A program made the translations under genes and the position numbers. DNA of 64,000 nucleotides, taken from an uncultured bacterium. Lineage in GTDB: Bacteria > DRYD01. Numbering within the stretch: the first letter of the stretch is position 1; every line of letters begins with the position of its first letter. The stretch lies in NCBI GenBank assembly GCA_937139605.1, contig CAKZQG010000026.1, forward strand, positions 1-64,000, written 5' to 3'. This document shows positions 18,024-26,646 of the stretch, one piece after another. The notes below the pieces were generated by a model that searched no databases, was not told where the DNA came from, and saw only the letters and a program-made list of their open reading frames with translations.

Positions 18024-19379
18024 CTAAACATTTACAACTTGCTTTAGCATATTATCTACTGTTAAAGTATTATATTTATAATCTATATAATTTTGATCAT
18101 TAATAATTTTTTTAAGGAATTGTATATTAGTTTTGACTCCTTCTATTATGATTTGATCTAAGTATATATTAACTCTTTTAATAGCGTCATTTCTGTTTTT
18201 CCCTTTAACTATTAGCTTAGCAATCATGTTATCATAGAATTGAGTTATATTATATCCATTTATAACTGCAGTATCTACTCTAACGTTAGTAAAATTAGGG
18301 AAATAAGCTTTAGTAATAGTTCCAATAGAAGGAGCCAATTTTATAGAATCTTCTGCATATATTCTTAATTCAATAGCATATCCATCTACTTTTATACTAT
18401 CTAAATTAAACTCATCTAAATTATAGTCATTAGCTACCAAGAGTTGGAGTTTAACTATATCGGTGTTAGTAATCATTTCAGTAGCTGGATGTTCTACTTG
18501 GATTCTTGTATTCATTTCTATAAAGTAATAGTTATTAGTATCTAAGTCGTAAAGGAATTCAATAGTTCCTGCAGAGTAGTAATTAATATATTCTGCTATT
18601 TTAAGAGCATCGTTTAATATAGATTGTCTAATTTTTTCAGGGATCAATGAGTTCGCTTCTTCTATTATTTTTTGTTGTCTTCTTTGAACTGTACAATCTC
18701 TTTCATAAAGATGATATGGTCGCTTTTTATCACCTATTATTTGGACTTCTATATGTTTAGGGTTAGTTATAAGTTTTTCTATATATACATCAGGATTCCC
18801 GAAGAAATTCTTAGCTTCATTAGTAGCTTGTATAAATTTTTGTTCTAATTCATTTAGGTTTTGGATAATTCTCATACCTCTACCGCCGCCGCCACCTGCA
18901 GCTTTTATTATAACAGGTAATCCATATTGTTGGATAAATTTTTTAGCTTCATTTATATCCCTTATAGCATCAGTAGAGGGGATAATAGGGACATTTAATT
19001 TTTTAGCGATTTCTTTTGCTTTAATTTTATCTCCCATATCTCTTATATTTTCACTAGACGGGCCAATAAATATTATATCATGGGATCTACAGATCTCCGC
19101 GAATTTATAATTTTCAGATAAAAACCCATAACCTGGATGTATAGCATCACTTTTAGTTAATAAAGCTGCACTTATTATATTAGGAATATTCAAGTAAGTA
19201 CTTGAAACCTCGTCTTTGCCTACACATACTGCTTCATCCGCAAACTGAACATGTAAAGAATCCTTATCTACTTCAGAATAAATAGCTACTGTCTTTATAT
19301 CCATTTCTTTTAAAGTTCTTATAATCCTTAAAGCTATTTCCCCTCTATTTGCTATTAAAACTTTCTTTATTTTATCCAT
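18024..19379 (-). CDS. accC: Biotin carboxylase subunit of acetyl-CoA carboxylase
   Basis: AccC carboxylates the biotin carried on AccB, using ATP and bicarbonate, in the first step of fatty acid synthesis. The protein shows VLIANRGEIALRIIRT at the N-terminus, HPGYGFLSEN, the glycine-rich ATP loop KAAGGGGGRGMR (about 155-166), RDCTVQRRQQKIIEEANS and MNTRIQVEHPATE, all catalytic signatures. I placed the start at the ATG of 19379; a TTG nine bases upstream is open but less likely. The C-terminus is of normal length. A pyruvate or propionyl carboxylase subunit would look similar, and accB is not adjacent. Confidence 0.93.
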   Translation of the reverse strand: MDKIKKVLIANRGEIALRIIRTLKEMDIKTVAIYSEVDKDSLHVQFADEAVCVGKDEVSSTYLNIPNIISAALLTKSDAIHPGYGFLSENYKFAEICRSHDIIFIGPSSENIRDMGDKIKAKEIAKKLNVPIIPSTDAIRDINEAKKFIQQYGLPVIIKAAGGGGGRGMRIIQNLNELEQKFIQATNEAKNFFGNPDVYIEKLITNPKHIEVQIIGDKKRPYHLYERDCTVQRRQQKIIEEANSLIPEKIRQSILNDALKIAEYINYYSAGTIEFLYDLDTNNYYFIEMNTRIQVEHPATEMITNTDIVKLQLLVANDYNLDEFNLDSIKVDGYAIELRIYAEDSIKLAPSIGTITKAYFPNFTNVRVDTAVINGYNITQFYDNMIAKLIVKGKNRNDAIKRVNIYLDQIIIEGVKTNIQFLKKIINDQNYIDYKYNTLTVDNMLKQVVNV

Positions 19380-19415
19380 CTTTAACAACTTTTTATTTTT
19401 TATCTTTTTTATTTT

Positions 19416-20846
19416 TTAGACTTTAATTTTTATTTTATTATTTTGATTTTCAGCATTTTTATTTTCAGGAGTTTCAATTTCAAGCATAAAATTTTTAGAT
19501 TTAAATTTATTGGTTGTTGTTCCTTTAGCTATATAAAAATTAGTTTTTTGCTCATAAATTCCTTCTATTTTAATATCTTTTAGGATTGGGATATCTGTTT
19601 TGATATCAGTTTTAACTCTGATAAAATTATGAGTATAACCTAAGGAATTAGGTTCTATTAGAATTTTAAAGACTTTGTTTAGATTAGTTTTAATAAATTC
19701 GTAGCTATTATTTAAGCTTTTTTGAGTTAATATTTTTTCCCTCTCCTTTATTTTATCTATATCTAACTTTATATGTCGTAGTTTATTATATGCATAAGTA
19801 TATGGTCTAAAGGAGAAGGGGAAAACGTGGATCCTATGGTATTTTACATAATCTACTACTTGTAAGGTTTCGTTAAAATGGTGATCTTGTTCATTAGGGA
19901 ACCCAACTATTATATCAGTAGTAATTCCTACGTTAGGGATTTGTTTAATTTTGTTTATAGTTTGGATATATTTTTCTACAGTGTAGTTTCTTTTCATTAA
20001 TTTAAGTATTTCATTGCTACCGCTTTGTAAAGGCAAGTGAAAGTATTTGGCAATATTATTACTATTATAAACTACTTCAATCAATTCGTCATCAATAGTT
20101 GCTAAATCTAAGGAACTTAATCTTAGTATAATATTAGTGTCTTTTATAACTTTAGATATTTCTTTTAATAAGTTAGTTAGATTAGTGTTAATATCTAGGC
20201 CATAATCTCCTAAGCATATTCCAACTAAATCTATTTCTACTCCTATTTCCTCGTTATTTAATTCTTTTGAAGCTAAATATAGGTTTCTTTTTATATTTTC
20301 TATTTCATTAATTACTTGTTGGATAGGTTTGCTTCTGCTTCTTCCACGGGTATATGGGATTATACAAAATGTACAGAAATGATCACAACCATCTTGAACC
20401 TTTATATTATATTTAAATCTAAGATTTTTAATATTACCATTTTGACAGTTATGATTAACATATTCCCGAAATTCTTGCTTAACAATATCTATTAATTGGT
20501 GTTTATTTAAGGAAGAAATAATAAAGAGATTATCTTTATAGTTAATTAGGTTTTGGTCTTGATTAATTATTTTATCTTTTACTTGTTCTATTAAAGATTT
20601 ATTAAGTGGTACGATACAGCCGGTTATAAATAATTTCGAATTAGGGTTTTCTTTAAATATTCTTCTTATTAATCTATATGATTCTTTTTCAGCTTTATTG
20701 GTAACTGCACAGGTATTAAATATAATGATATCAGCTTTACCATCTAATGAAGGCTTAAATCCCAGTTCTAAGAGTTTATCTTCAAAAGATTCTATTTCAG
20801 ATTGATTTACTCTACATCCTAAATAATAAACAGAATAATATAACAT
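19416..20846 (-). CDS. mtaB: tRNA threonylcarbamoyladenosine methylthiotransferase MtaB-like
   Basis: MtaB is a radical-SAM enzyme that adds a methylthio group to t6A37 of tRNA. The N-terminal cluster domain has LGCRVNQSE, NTCAVTNKAE and ITGCIVP, the three cysteine positions of the UPF0004 fold. The radical-SAM motif is CDHFCTFCIIPYTRGRSRSK, with C-x3-C-x2-C. LPLQSGSNEILKLMKRNY and a C-terminal TRAM-like region follow. GC-R/K-VN-Q places it nearer MtaB than MiaB or RimO. I prefer the ATG at 20846 because it gives a normal N-terminus; an upstream ATG at 20867 adds seven residues. Divergent from mutS2. Confidence 0.9.
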   Translation of the reverse strand: MLYYSVYYLGCRVNQSEIESFEDKLLELGFKPSLDGKADIIIFNTCAVTNKAEKESYRLIRRIFKENPNSKLFITGCIVPLNKSLIEQVKDKIINQDQNLINYKDNLFIISSLNKHQLIDIVKQEFREYVNHNCQNGNIKNLRFKYNIKVQDGCDHFCTFCIIPYTRGRSRSKPIQQVINEIENIKRNLYLASKELNNEEIGVEIDLVGICLGDYGLDINTNLTNLLKEISKVIKDTNIILRLSSLDLATIDDELIEVVYNSNNIAKYFHLPLQSGSNEILKLMKRNYTVEKYIQTINKIKQIPNVGITTDIIVGFPNEQDHHFNETLQVVDYVKYHRIHVFPFSFRPYTYAYNKLRHIKLDIDKIKEREKILTQKSLNNSYEFIKTNLNKVFKILIEPNSLGYTHNFIRVKTDIKTDIPILKDIKIEGIYEQKTNFYIAKGTTTNKFKSKNFMLEIETPENKNAENQNNKIKIKV

Positions 20847-20972
20847 CCTATTTATTATCTTATACAAAACCTTAAAAATATCCTTTATAATTTATTATTT
20901 TTAATAATTTATTATTTTTAACAATTTATAGAATAATAACAGGAGTAGTAAAGATTTTATTTAAAATAAATA

Positions 20973-23504
20973 TTGAGAAAACCAAAAACTATGAAAAAGA
21001 GATATACTGAGTTTAAAGAATTAAATCTAATAAAAAACAAATTAGAGAATATTTCGAATAAATATTGTATAACTTTTTTAGAAATTATTTATAGGTTAAT
21101 ATTAAATGAGAAGATATTAATAAATTTTAGTGATATTGCTTATGAGTTTTATTTATTTCAAAAAGAGAACAAGAATTTTAGTGTTAGCGTAAATGAAAGT
21201 GGGATATATCATATTTTTTTTATTAGTGATAATTTTAATAGTGATTTTGATAACTATGTAAAGTATGTGGATTTTGACAAACTAGAATTTATTCTTAAGC
21301 CTAAGTATAGTATTTTTAACATAGATTCTTTAGTTAATTTCTTTTATTTTTTAAGAGATTTTTTAGACTTAAAAAGCAAAATAAAAACAAAATTATTAAA
21401 TACTAATGCTTTAAGTACTTTTAAAAATTTAGCTAATTTTATAAGGAGTTCTGATTTTAAGGAGCTTTATTATTTTTTAGATAATTCCATTGATTTAAGA
21501 GGTTATATCAAAGACAGTGCAACCTCTAAATTAAAAGAGATAAGAAATGAAATTAGAAATTTAAATAATCTTATTCCATTAAAACTAAAGGAATTTATAG
21601 ATAAAAATGAACAGTATTTAAATTCAAGGGATATAACATTAAGGAATAACAGGTATGTGATTTTATTAAATAATCAGTATATAAATTTTTTAGATGGGAT
21701 AATTCAGGATTATTCTTCAACTCATAAGACTGCATTTTTTGAGCCTAATTTTATTATCCCTTTTAATAATAGATTAACCATGCTTATATCCTTAGAACAA
21801 GAAGAAATCCAAAAAATTTTAATAAATATTTATAATCAAATTACAAAAGATTTAAATAATTTAAATAAGGCATTCAAGATAGTTAGTGTTTTATCCTTTT
21901 TAGAAAATTATTATAAATTAAGTAATGTTTTTAGTAAGTGTAGTTATGATGATAAGAATAAGGATAATAAGATAGAAATAAAGGGTTTGATAAATCCTAT
22001 AGTAAAGGATTGTGTAGAAGTAGATTTTTATTTAAATAAGAAGGCTATATTAATAACTGCGCCTAATGCTAGTGGGAAAACAACTCTAATGAAATCTTTA
22101 GTTTTAGCAAGTATTTTTAATAATTTAGATTTACTAGTTTTTTGTAAGTATTGTAGGTTCCCTAAATTTGACAAGATATTTTTTGAGTTTAGTGATTTTC
22201 AAGATTTAGAGGCTAATTTAAGTACTTTTTCTTCTCATGTGTCCTATTGGAATGAGATAATAAGTTATTTAGAAAACAAAGCAAAAGATGAGAGAGTTTT
22301 AATAATATTAGATGAGGGGGTAAGTGGAACCAATCCTTTACAAGCTGCTGCTTTAACTATTTCCTTAATTAATGAATTCCTTAAATATGATAACGTTTAT
22401 ATTATTTTTTCTACCCATTATGATGAAGTAAAGGAGCATATATTAAATAATAGTTTAGAAATAGAGTATGCCTCTATTGATTTTGATTACCAGAATTTAC
22501 AAAGTAGGTATAAGTTAATTTATAATACTTTTGCTAATAGCTTAGGGATTGAGATAGCTGCTAAATTAGGCTTAAAAAATCAGATTATAACCAATGCTTA
22601 TGAGATTTTAAATAAATTAATCCAAAATAATTTTAAAGATTCTGCTTACGCCTTCTCAGAGTATATCAAAAAAATAAATGAATATAATATTACTATTAGT
22701 AATTTAAAGAAAAAAGAAGAAGAATTAAATAATGAATTTAAAAAAATAGAGGATTTAAAAGCTACTATAATTAAAGATGCTTATAAAAATGCATATTTTA
22801 AAGCTTATAACGAGATAAAGGAAGTATTCACTAATAAAGTAAAAGAGTTAGTAGATTCTTGGGAAAAAGAATTAAATTCTTTAAAATCTAAGAATAAACT
22901 CGACAAAATTGAAAGTAAATTAAAATCTATAAAGAATTATGATTTAGCTTATATTAATGATGCTGAAAATATAATTGACAATATTAATAATAAGGATATT
23001 AATAAGGTTATTAACGAGGGGATAAATATAGGGGATGTTGTTTTTGTAAATTCTTTAAATTTAGAGGCAGAAGTTATTGATATATTAAAAAACAAAGTAT
23101 TAGTTAAATCAGATGGGATAAATTATCAAGTAGATAAAAGTGATATTAAGATTTTAAGGAAAAAAGATAAACTTAGTAATGAAATTAATAAAAATTTAAG
23201 CAAAAGTTATAAAAATATAGATAAAAATAAGGATTATTATGAAGATTATAGTGTTTATGAGATAAGTATAAGAGGTGATAGTTATTTAGAGGCTAAAAAG
23301 AAGGTGGATGAATTTATTAGAACTTCGTTTTTAGCAAAGTTAAGAAGGGTTAAGATAATTCACGGTAAAGGTCAGGTTCTATCTAAGATGGTTTGGGATT
23401 ATTTAAGGGATTTAAAGAGAAAGAATTTAATGGTTAAGGATTTCTATTTTGCTGATGAAAGAGAAGGTAGTTTTGGGGTAACCATTGTTAAGCTGTTAGA
23501 TTAA
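20973..23504 (+). CDS. mutS2: Endonuclease MutS2 with Smr domain
   Basis: MutS2 binds branched DNA or colliding ribosomes and lacks the mismatch-recognition domain of MutS. The 843-residue protein has a helical core (about 1-330), an ABC ATPase with Walker A TAPNASGKTTLMKS (about 361-374), ILDEGVSGTNP and FSTHYDEVK. A coiled-coil region (about 560-660) is followed by a KOW-like section and a C-terminal Smr nuclease domain containing EISIRGDSYLEA and IIHGKGQVLSKMVWDYL. The classic DLRG is changed to SIRG. The start is uncertain: TTG at 20973 or ATG at 20991; an AGGAG at 20941 is too far for either. Divergently transcribed from mtaB. Confidence 0.93.
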   Translation: MRKPKTMKKRYTEFKELNLIKNKLENISNKYCITFLEIIYRLILNEKILINFSDIAYEFYLFQKENKNFSVSVNESGIYHIFFISDNFNSDFDNYVKYVDFDKLEFILKPKYSIFNIDSLVNFFYFLRDFLDLKSKIKTKLLNTNALSTFKNLANFIRSSDFKELYYFLDNSIDLRGYIKDSATSKLKEIRNEIRNLNNLIPLKLKEFIDKNEQYLNSRDITLRNNRYVILLNNQYINFLDGIIQDYSSTHKTAFFEPNFIIPFNNRLTMLISLEQEEIQKILINIYNQITKDLNNLNKAFKIVSVLSFLENYYKLSNVFSKCSYDDKNKDNKIEIKGLINPIVKDCVEVDFYLNKKAILITAPNASGKTTLMKSLVLASIFNNLDLLVFCKYCRFPKFDKIFFEFSDFQDLEANLSTFSSHVSYWNEIISYLENKAKDERVLIILDEGVSGTNPLQAAALTISLINEFLKYDNVYIIFSTHYDEVKEHILNNSLEIEYASIDFDYQNLQSRYKLIYNTFANSLGIEIAAKLGLKNQIITNAYEILNKLIQNNFKDSAYAFSEYIKKINEYNITISNLKKKEEELNNEFKKIEDLKATIIKDAYKNAYFKAYNEIKEVFTNKVKELVDSWEKELNSLKSKNKLDKIESKLKSIKNYDLAYINDAENIIDNINNKDINKVINEGINIGDVVFVNSLNLEAEVIDILKNKVLVKSDGINYQVDKSDIKILRKKDKLSNEINKNLSKSYKNIDKNKDYYEDYSVYEISIRGDSYLEAKKKVDEFIRTSFLAKLRRVKIIHGKGQVLSKMVWDYLRDLKRKNLMVKDFYFADEREGSFGVTIVKLLD

Positions 23505-23634
23505 ATTTAATTTTATTAAAAAATTTTTAACAATCTTTTAATATTTTTTTAACTTTTTAGGAGTATAAATTAGATAGTGAAATTAATGGTAGTTTAATTA
23601 AGATATTTTAATTAATAGGAGGGGTGTTTTTGGT

Positions 23635-23994
23635 ATGGATCAGAATATAAACAGGGATCAGTTATTGAATTTATATAGTCAGCAATTAACGAGAGTTCCA
23701 GGGTATAAGCCTGATGCTGTTAGTGATACTGAGGAGATTGAGGAGTTAGATCCATTAACATTAGCGCAGCTGAAAGCAGCTGAGAAGTCTCCATTATCTA
23801 AGGATATGGTTATTTTGTCTCCTTCTGCGCAGCGATTTTTGGAGTTTTTAAGGGTTCATTTTCCTATTGACCCTTATATATTTTTACATAATAATTTTAT
23901 AAAGAATGTTAATTTTGGGAAGGCTGTAGGTGTTGTTTTGGATAAGACTACAAAGGGTTATAGAATGGTTTTTGCTATGCTTATGAAAAAGTAA
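23635..23994 (+). CDS. Hypothetical protein, 119 aa, with strong ribosome binding site
   Basis: I do not recognise this small acidic protein. It is clearly a gene: AGGAGGGG at 23617-23624 sits ten bases before the ATG, the best Shine-Dalgarno in the window. A likely terminator follows. Codon use differs from most neighbours, with many GAG, CAG, GTT and GCG codons, as expected for a highly expressed or recently acquired gene. The N-terminal half has EEIEELDPLTLAQLKAAEKS, a probable helix. The C-terminal half (about 70-119) alternates aromatic strands and ends in basic residues. No signal peptide or membrane segment. It marks the border between core genes and the decayed CRISPR region. Confidence 0.75.
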   Translation: MDQNINRDQLLNLYSQQLTRVPGYKPDAVSDTEEIEELDPLTLAQLKAAEKSPLSKDMVILSPSAQRFLEFLRVHFPIDPYIFLHNNFIKNVNFGKAVGVVLDKTTKGYRMVFAMLMKK

Positions 23995-24008
23995 TTTTTA
24001 AAAATTTT

Positions 24009-24053
24009 AGGGGTTTTGTGTGAGGTAGGGGTTTCAACACTCCTGTTTTTTTT
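24009..24053 (+). terminator. Probable Rho-independent terminator after the 119-aa gene
   Basis: AGGGGTTTTG (24009-24018) can pair with CAACACTCCT (24035-24044), nine of ten positions including one G-T pair, and a run of eight T follows. It begins 15 bases after the stop of the 119-residue gene. The 16-base loop is G-rich. Confidence 0.55.
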
Positions 24054-24109
24054 CATTTTTCATTTTTTATTTTTTATTTTTTTATTTCAATTTCATCTTC
24101 TTTTCAATT

Positions 24110-24191
24110 ACTTCAATTCCTTAATAGGTAGGCTAAAACATCATATAACAAACGTAATCTTTGTTTCAATTTTTTATAGGTAGGCTAAAAT
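24110..24191 (-). CRISPR. Fossil CRISPR fragment A (two repeats)
   Basis: Two near-complete copies of the repeat used in the active array lie here. The first (24110-24139) has one inserted A and reads TTCAATTCCTTAATAGG then TAGGCTAAAAC. The second (24163-24191) differs by a few bases, with TTTTTTATAGG in the middle. Only 23 bp separate them, shorter than the 33-51 bp spacers of the active array, so the spacer has probably been trimmed. Orientation is the same as in the active array. Confidence 0.8.
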
Positions 24192-24242
24192 TTTTTTAAC
24201 TTTATACCCATTTTAACATTTTTTGACAAATAGTTATTAATT

Positions 24243-24365
24243 TTAGGTTTGTTTAATATCTAAAGTATTAGGTAATTTAGCAAAAGCAAAGATAGAACCT
24301 AAATAAGAGATACCAATCAAAAGTGTTCCTATAAGAATAACAATTGTAAATACTCCCCATTTCAT
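24243..24365 (-). CDS. Putative small membrane protein, 40 aa
   Basis: A short ORF opens with MKWGVFTIVILIGTLL and has one hydrophobic helix (about 4-27) followed by a polar tail ending KLPNTLDIKQT. It is the last of three tiny leftward hydrophobic ORFs between the fossil CRISPR pieces. No homologue is recognised. It could be a real peptide or the remnant of a larger gene, since open but stop-interrupted sequence precedes it. Confidence 0.35.
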   Translation of the reverse strand: MKWGVFTIVILIGTLLIGISYLGSIFAFAKLPNTLDIKQT

Positions 24366-24456
24366 AAATCTTCCACACGCTTCAAATAATTTTATAGAGG
24401 TATGCTGGTATTAAGTATTCTCCCATAAAATAAAAAGAAATCATGTATAAAATTAT

Positions 24457-24594
24457 TCATAAAATAGCTAATAATCCTCCAAAAAGGATTAAAAGGTAAA
24501 AAACTCCTCCCAAAGTAGCTAAAGCAATTCCCAAGAATCCAGAAAATACAAATAAAAAACCAATTAATCTAAGAATGTCAAAAAATAACGACAT
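24457..24594 (-). CDS. Putative small hydrophobic protein, 45 aa
   Basis: The ORF starts at an ATG overlapping the end of the 67-residue ORF by 17 bp and encodes MSLFFDILRLIGFLFV and GFLGIALATLGGVFYLLILF, that is, one or two membrane helices. It ends at TGA, after which the same frame stays open with similar hydrophobic character (MISFYFMGEYLIPAYLYK) to a second TGA. That suggests an interrupted longer membrane protein. No family recognised. Confidence 0.4.
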   Translation of the reverse strand: MSLFFDILRLIGFLFVFSGFLGIALATLGGVFYLLILFGGLLAIL

Positions 24595-24781
24595 TAGTTT
24601 TCATTTTTGTGTCATTTACTTTTATAGAAAATTTATAAACTCCATAAATATGCATAACAATGTCTAAAATACCTAATAAAAATAGAGATAAAAAAACGAT
24701 AGTATCCCCTTCAAATTTTATTTTTTCCAAAGCTCTGGCAACTCCACCAGTTAAAAATTCAATAATTATTCCCCATAACAT
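24578..24781 (-). CDS. Putative small membrane protein, 67 aa
   Basis: The 67-residue ORF has an amphipathic start (MLWGIIIEFLTGGVARALEK) and one strong hydrophobic helix (VFLSLFLLGILDIVMHIYGV, about 29-48). It heads a set of overlapping leftward hydrophobic ORFs (24457-24594, 24243-24365). The arrangement looks like a small translationally coupled operon, but I know no match, and the area is otherwise decayed. Confidence 0.45.
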   Translation of the reverse strand: MLWGIIIEFLTGGVARALEKIKFEGDTIVFLSLFLLGILDIVMHIYGVYKFSIKVNDTKMKTNVVIF

Positions 24782-24922
24782 TAACTTTTTTCTGAGCTTA
24801 TATCTATAGGTTCTTTTTGGTTAATAACATCCATCTAGTTTTTCCCCCTTTTTAAATCTATTAATTTAATTGATTTATCAGTTATTTACCTAGCTAATCA
24901 AAATATCCTACGTGAACTCTTT

Positions 24923-25203
24923 TTTTTAATCCCATTATAAGTAACCTAAAATCGTAAAAATAAATTTTTTTACTTTTTATAATTGAAATTAAATAAAAAA
25001 TAAAAAAACACTTCTTAAAAAATGATAAAGCATTAAAAAATTATAAAAATTTTCTGTAAAAATGACATACCCCAAACCCCCTAAGGAATTAACAAAACCA
25101 GTAATACCAAGTCAAAAACATCCATACATAAAAAAACCATTGAAAAACAAGAAACTAAATAAACATAATAACTTAACAGAGTACTTTTATTGTCTTTTGT
25201 TAA
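24923..25203 (-). CRISPR. Fossil CRISPR leader with a decayed first repeat
   Basis: 24923-24952 is a worn repeat (AATCCCATTATAAGTAACC then TAAAAT). From 24953 to about 25175 the sequence is alignable throughout to the active leader at 35544-35750: GTAAA-TAAATTTTTTTAC, CTTCTTAAAAAAT, CAGTAATACCAAG, AAAAACATC-ATACATAAA and ACCATTGAAAAA-AAGAAACTA are shared. The GC-rich inverted repeat of the active leader is lost here. Near 25189-25203 TTATTGTCTTTTGTTAA is a decayed form of the palindrome at 35844. This is a duplicated, dead leader. Confidence 0.85.
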
Positions 25204-25205
25204 AG

Positions 25206-25395
25206 GTTCAAACTCCTCATAGCTAAGCTAAAACATATACTCTATAAGTTAATATTGGAATTTTAAAAATATTATTTCACTATAGCTCAAAAAAATCGGT
25301 TAAATTACTTATAGGTAAGCTAAAAACTAGAGTTGGAAATTATTGAACAAAAAAATTACTTAAAATTTCAATTCCTTATAGTTATTTTGAAAAAC
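25206..25395 (-). CRISPR. Fossil CRISPR fragment B (three decayed repeats)
   Basis: Three degraded copies of the repeat lie at 25206-25234 (23 of 29 bases match), 25299-25327 and 25365-25395. They are separated by 64 and 37 bp. The best-preserved blocks are TTATAGGTAAGCTAAAAAC in the second and TTTCAATTCCTTATAG in the third. Orientation is as in the active array. No intact leader follows on the right. Confidence 0.7.
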
Positions 25396-26646
25396 TTATT
25401 TAAAACTAATAATAATCTCTTTTTTCAATTTTATAAAGAACCCTTTACTTAAATTAGATTTTATTTCCAACCAGTAGATCTATCAAGTAAAATCTATCTA
25501 TCTAACTTTGATATTTTTACATTATTAAACTGTGCATTATTAAACATATACAGATCTCATAAAAATCATTTTCAAAATTATTTATTACTTGCCTAAGGTT
25601 CAAATAAATTTTCATATTTTCCCTTTGTCTATACTTAAAATCTCGCATAAACTATAAAATCCTATATAGAATTCTAAACCCCATTTAAATATTTTCTGTA
25701 ATATTTATGGTTGATATTCTTATATATCAATAATTGGCTATAAGATATATATATTCAAAGTTTTGTACTTTTAATAGGCAATTAATGTTTTAGCAAAATT
25801 TAATTGGAATTCCAAATTTCTTATGCTGTACTTTCTTAAAAGACAAAAAGAAATGTATAAAAGTCCCCTAATTCACATTAAAAAATCTAACTATAAATGT
25901 TTAAAGAGTTTAAATATCAAATTAAAGAGAAAAAAGTTCACGAAAGGATGTTGACAAAGTGTATAAAACAATTACACTCTTTATTGTTTAAAAATAAACT
26001 TCCCCTTATTGATAATTCCAAATTCTAAATGGTTTATTGTTAGTATCTAATTCATATTCAGCTAAACCATAATAAGTTAACCTTTTGATTTTACGTTCGA
26101 ATTCACTTAATAACCTATAAAATTCTTTACCTATAATACGTTTTTCAGATTTAGCTATAAGTATTTCTATTTTTTTTGGCTCTTCCCTTAAGGAAATAAA
26201 AAAGCAGTGGTAAAATTATGGGATTTTTAAATCCCTATGAATACAATAAACCTCACCATTTAGTTAAGCCTACAAAAAGCATTATAACCACATAAGCTTT
26301 AAAACCAGCCATGGGAATTAAAATAAACCTTATCCCCCTCATTTTCCCTTTTCTAGTAACTTTTATAAATTGATCCAATATCTAAAATACCTTTAATAAA
26401 AGTTTTTTTCTCTTTCTTTTTCATAAAATAACCAAGAACCTATTTCCTTCATAATTTTTTCAAGATATCTCATATATATTTAATTATGAGAATTTTTTGT
26501 TCCTACAAAATAGATATCTATTTGGTTATTAGATTCTTCAGGTTTTGTAAGAAAGTTTTTTAGCTCAACAGATCTTTCTCTTATTCTTTCTTTAAAAATT
26601 GGTTATTATATTTATAATATAAAACTCTTTCATAGTTACCTACTTT
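25396..26646. other. Decayed region without an intact gene
   Basis: No ORF of reasonable length survives. The left half (to about 25980) is AT-rich and featureless to me. The right half reads on the minus strand as short coding-like pieces cut by stops. One contains KPEESNNQIDIYFVGTKN (about 26500-26600), one MRYLEKIMKEIGSWLFYEKE, one with RGIRFILIPMAGFKAY, and the piece listed at 26006-26212. These probably come from one or more dead genes that once preceded or followed the Cmr operon. Confidence 0.5.
26006..26212 (-). pseudogene. Remnant of an unidentified coding sequence
   Basis: A stop-free minus-strand stretch of 68 codons lacks a start codon but has ordinary protein character: EEPKKIEILIAKSEKRIIG, then FYRLLSEFERKIKRLTYYGL and an end KPFRIWNYQ. 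The frame is closed upstream by TAA, and coding-like text continues in other frames, so it is the tail of a broken gene. Family not recognised. Confidence 0.4.

Noticed and set aside
24009-24053. Self-target of spacer 3, which shares GGTAGGGGTTT and a CAAC block with this terminator
   Set aside because: The match is partial and gapped over about 24 bases; not enough to claim a protospacer.
24457-24594. TGA read as tryptophan, which would extend the small membrane ORF
   Set aside because: Core genes in the window are full length with the standard code and use TGG for Trp, so recoding is unlikely; decay of the ORF is simpler.
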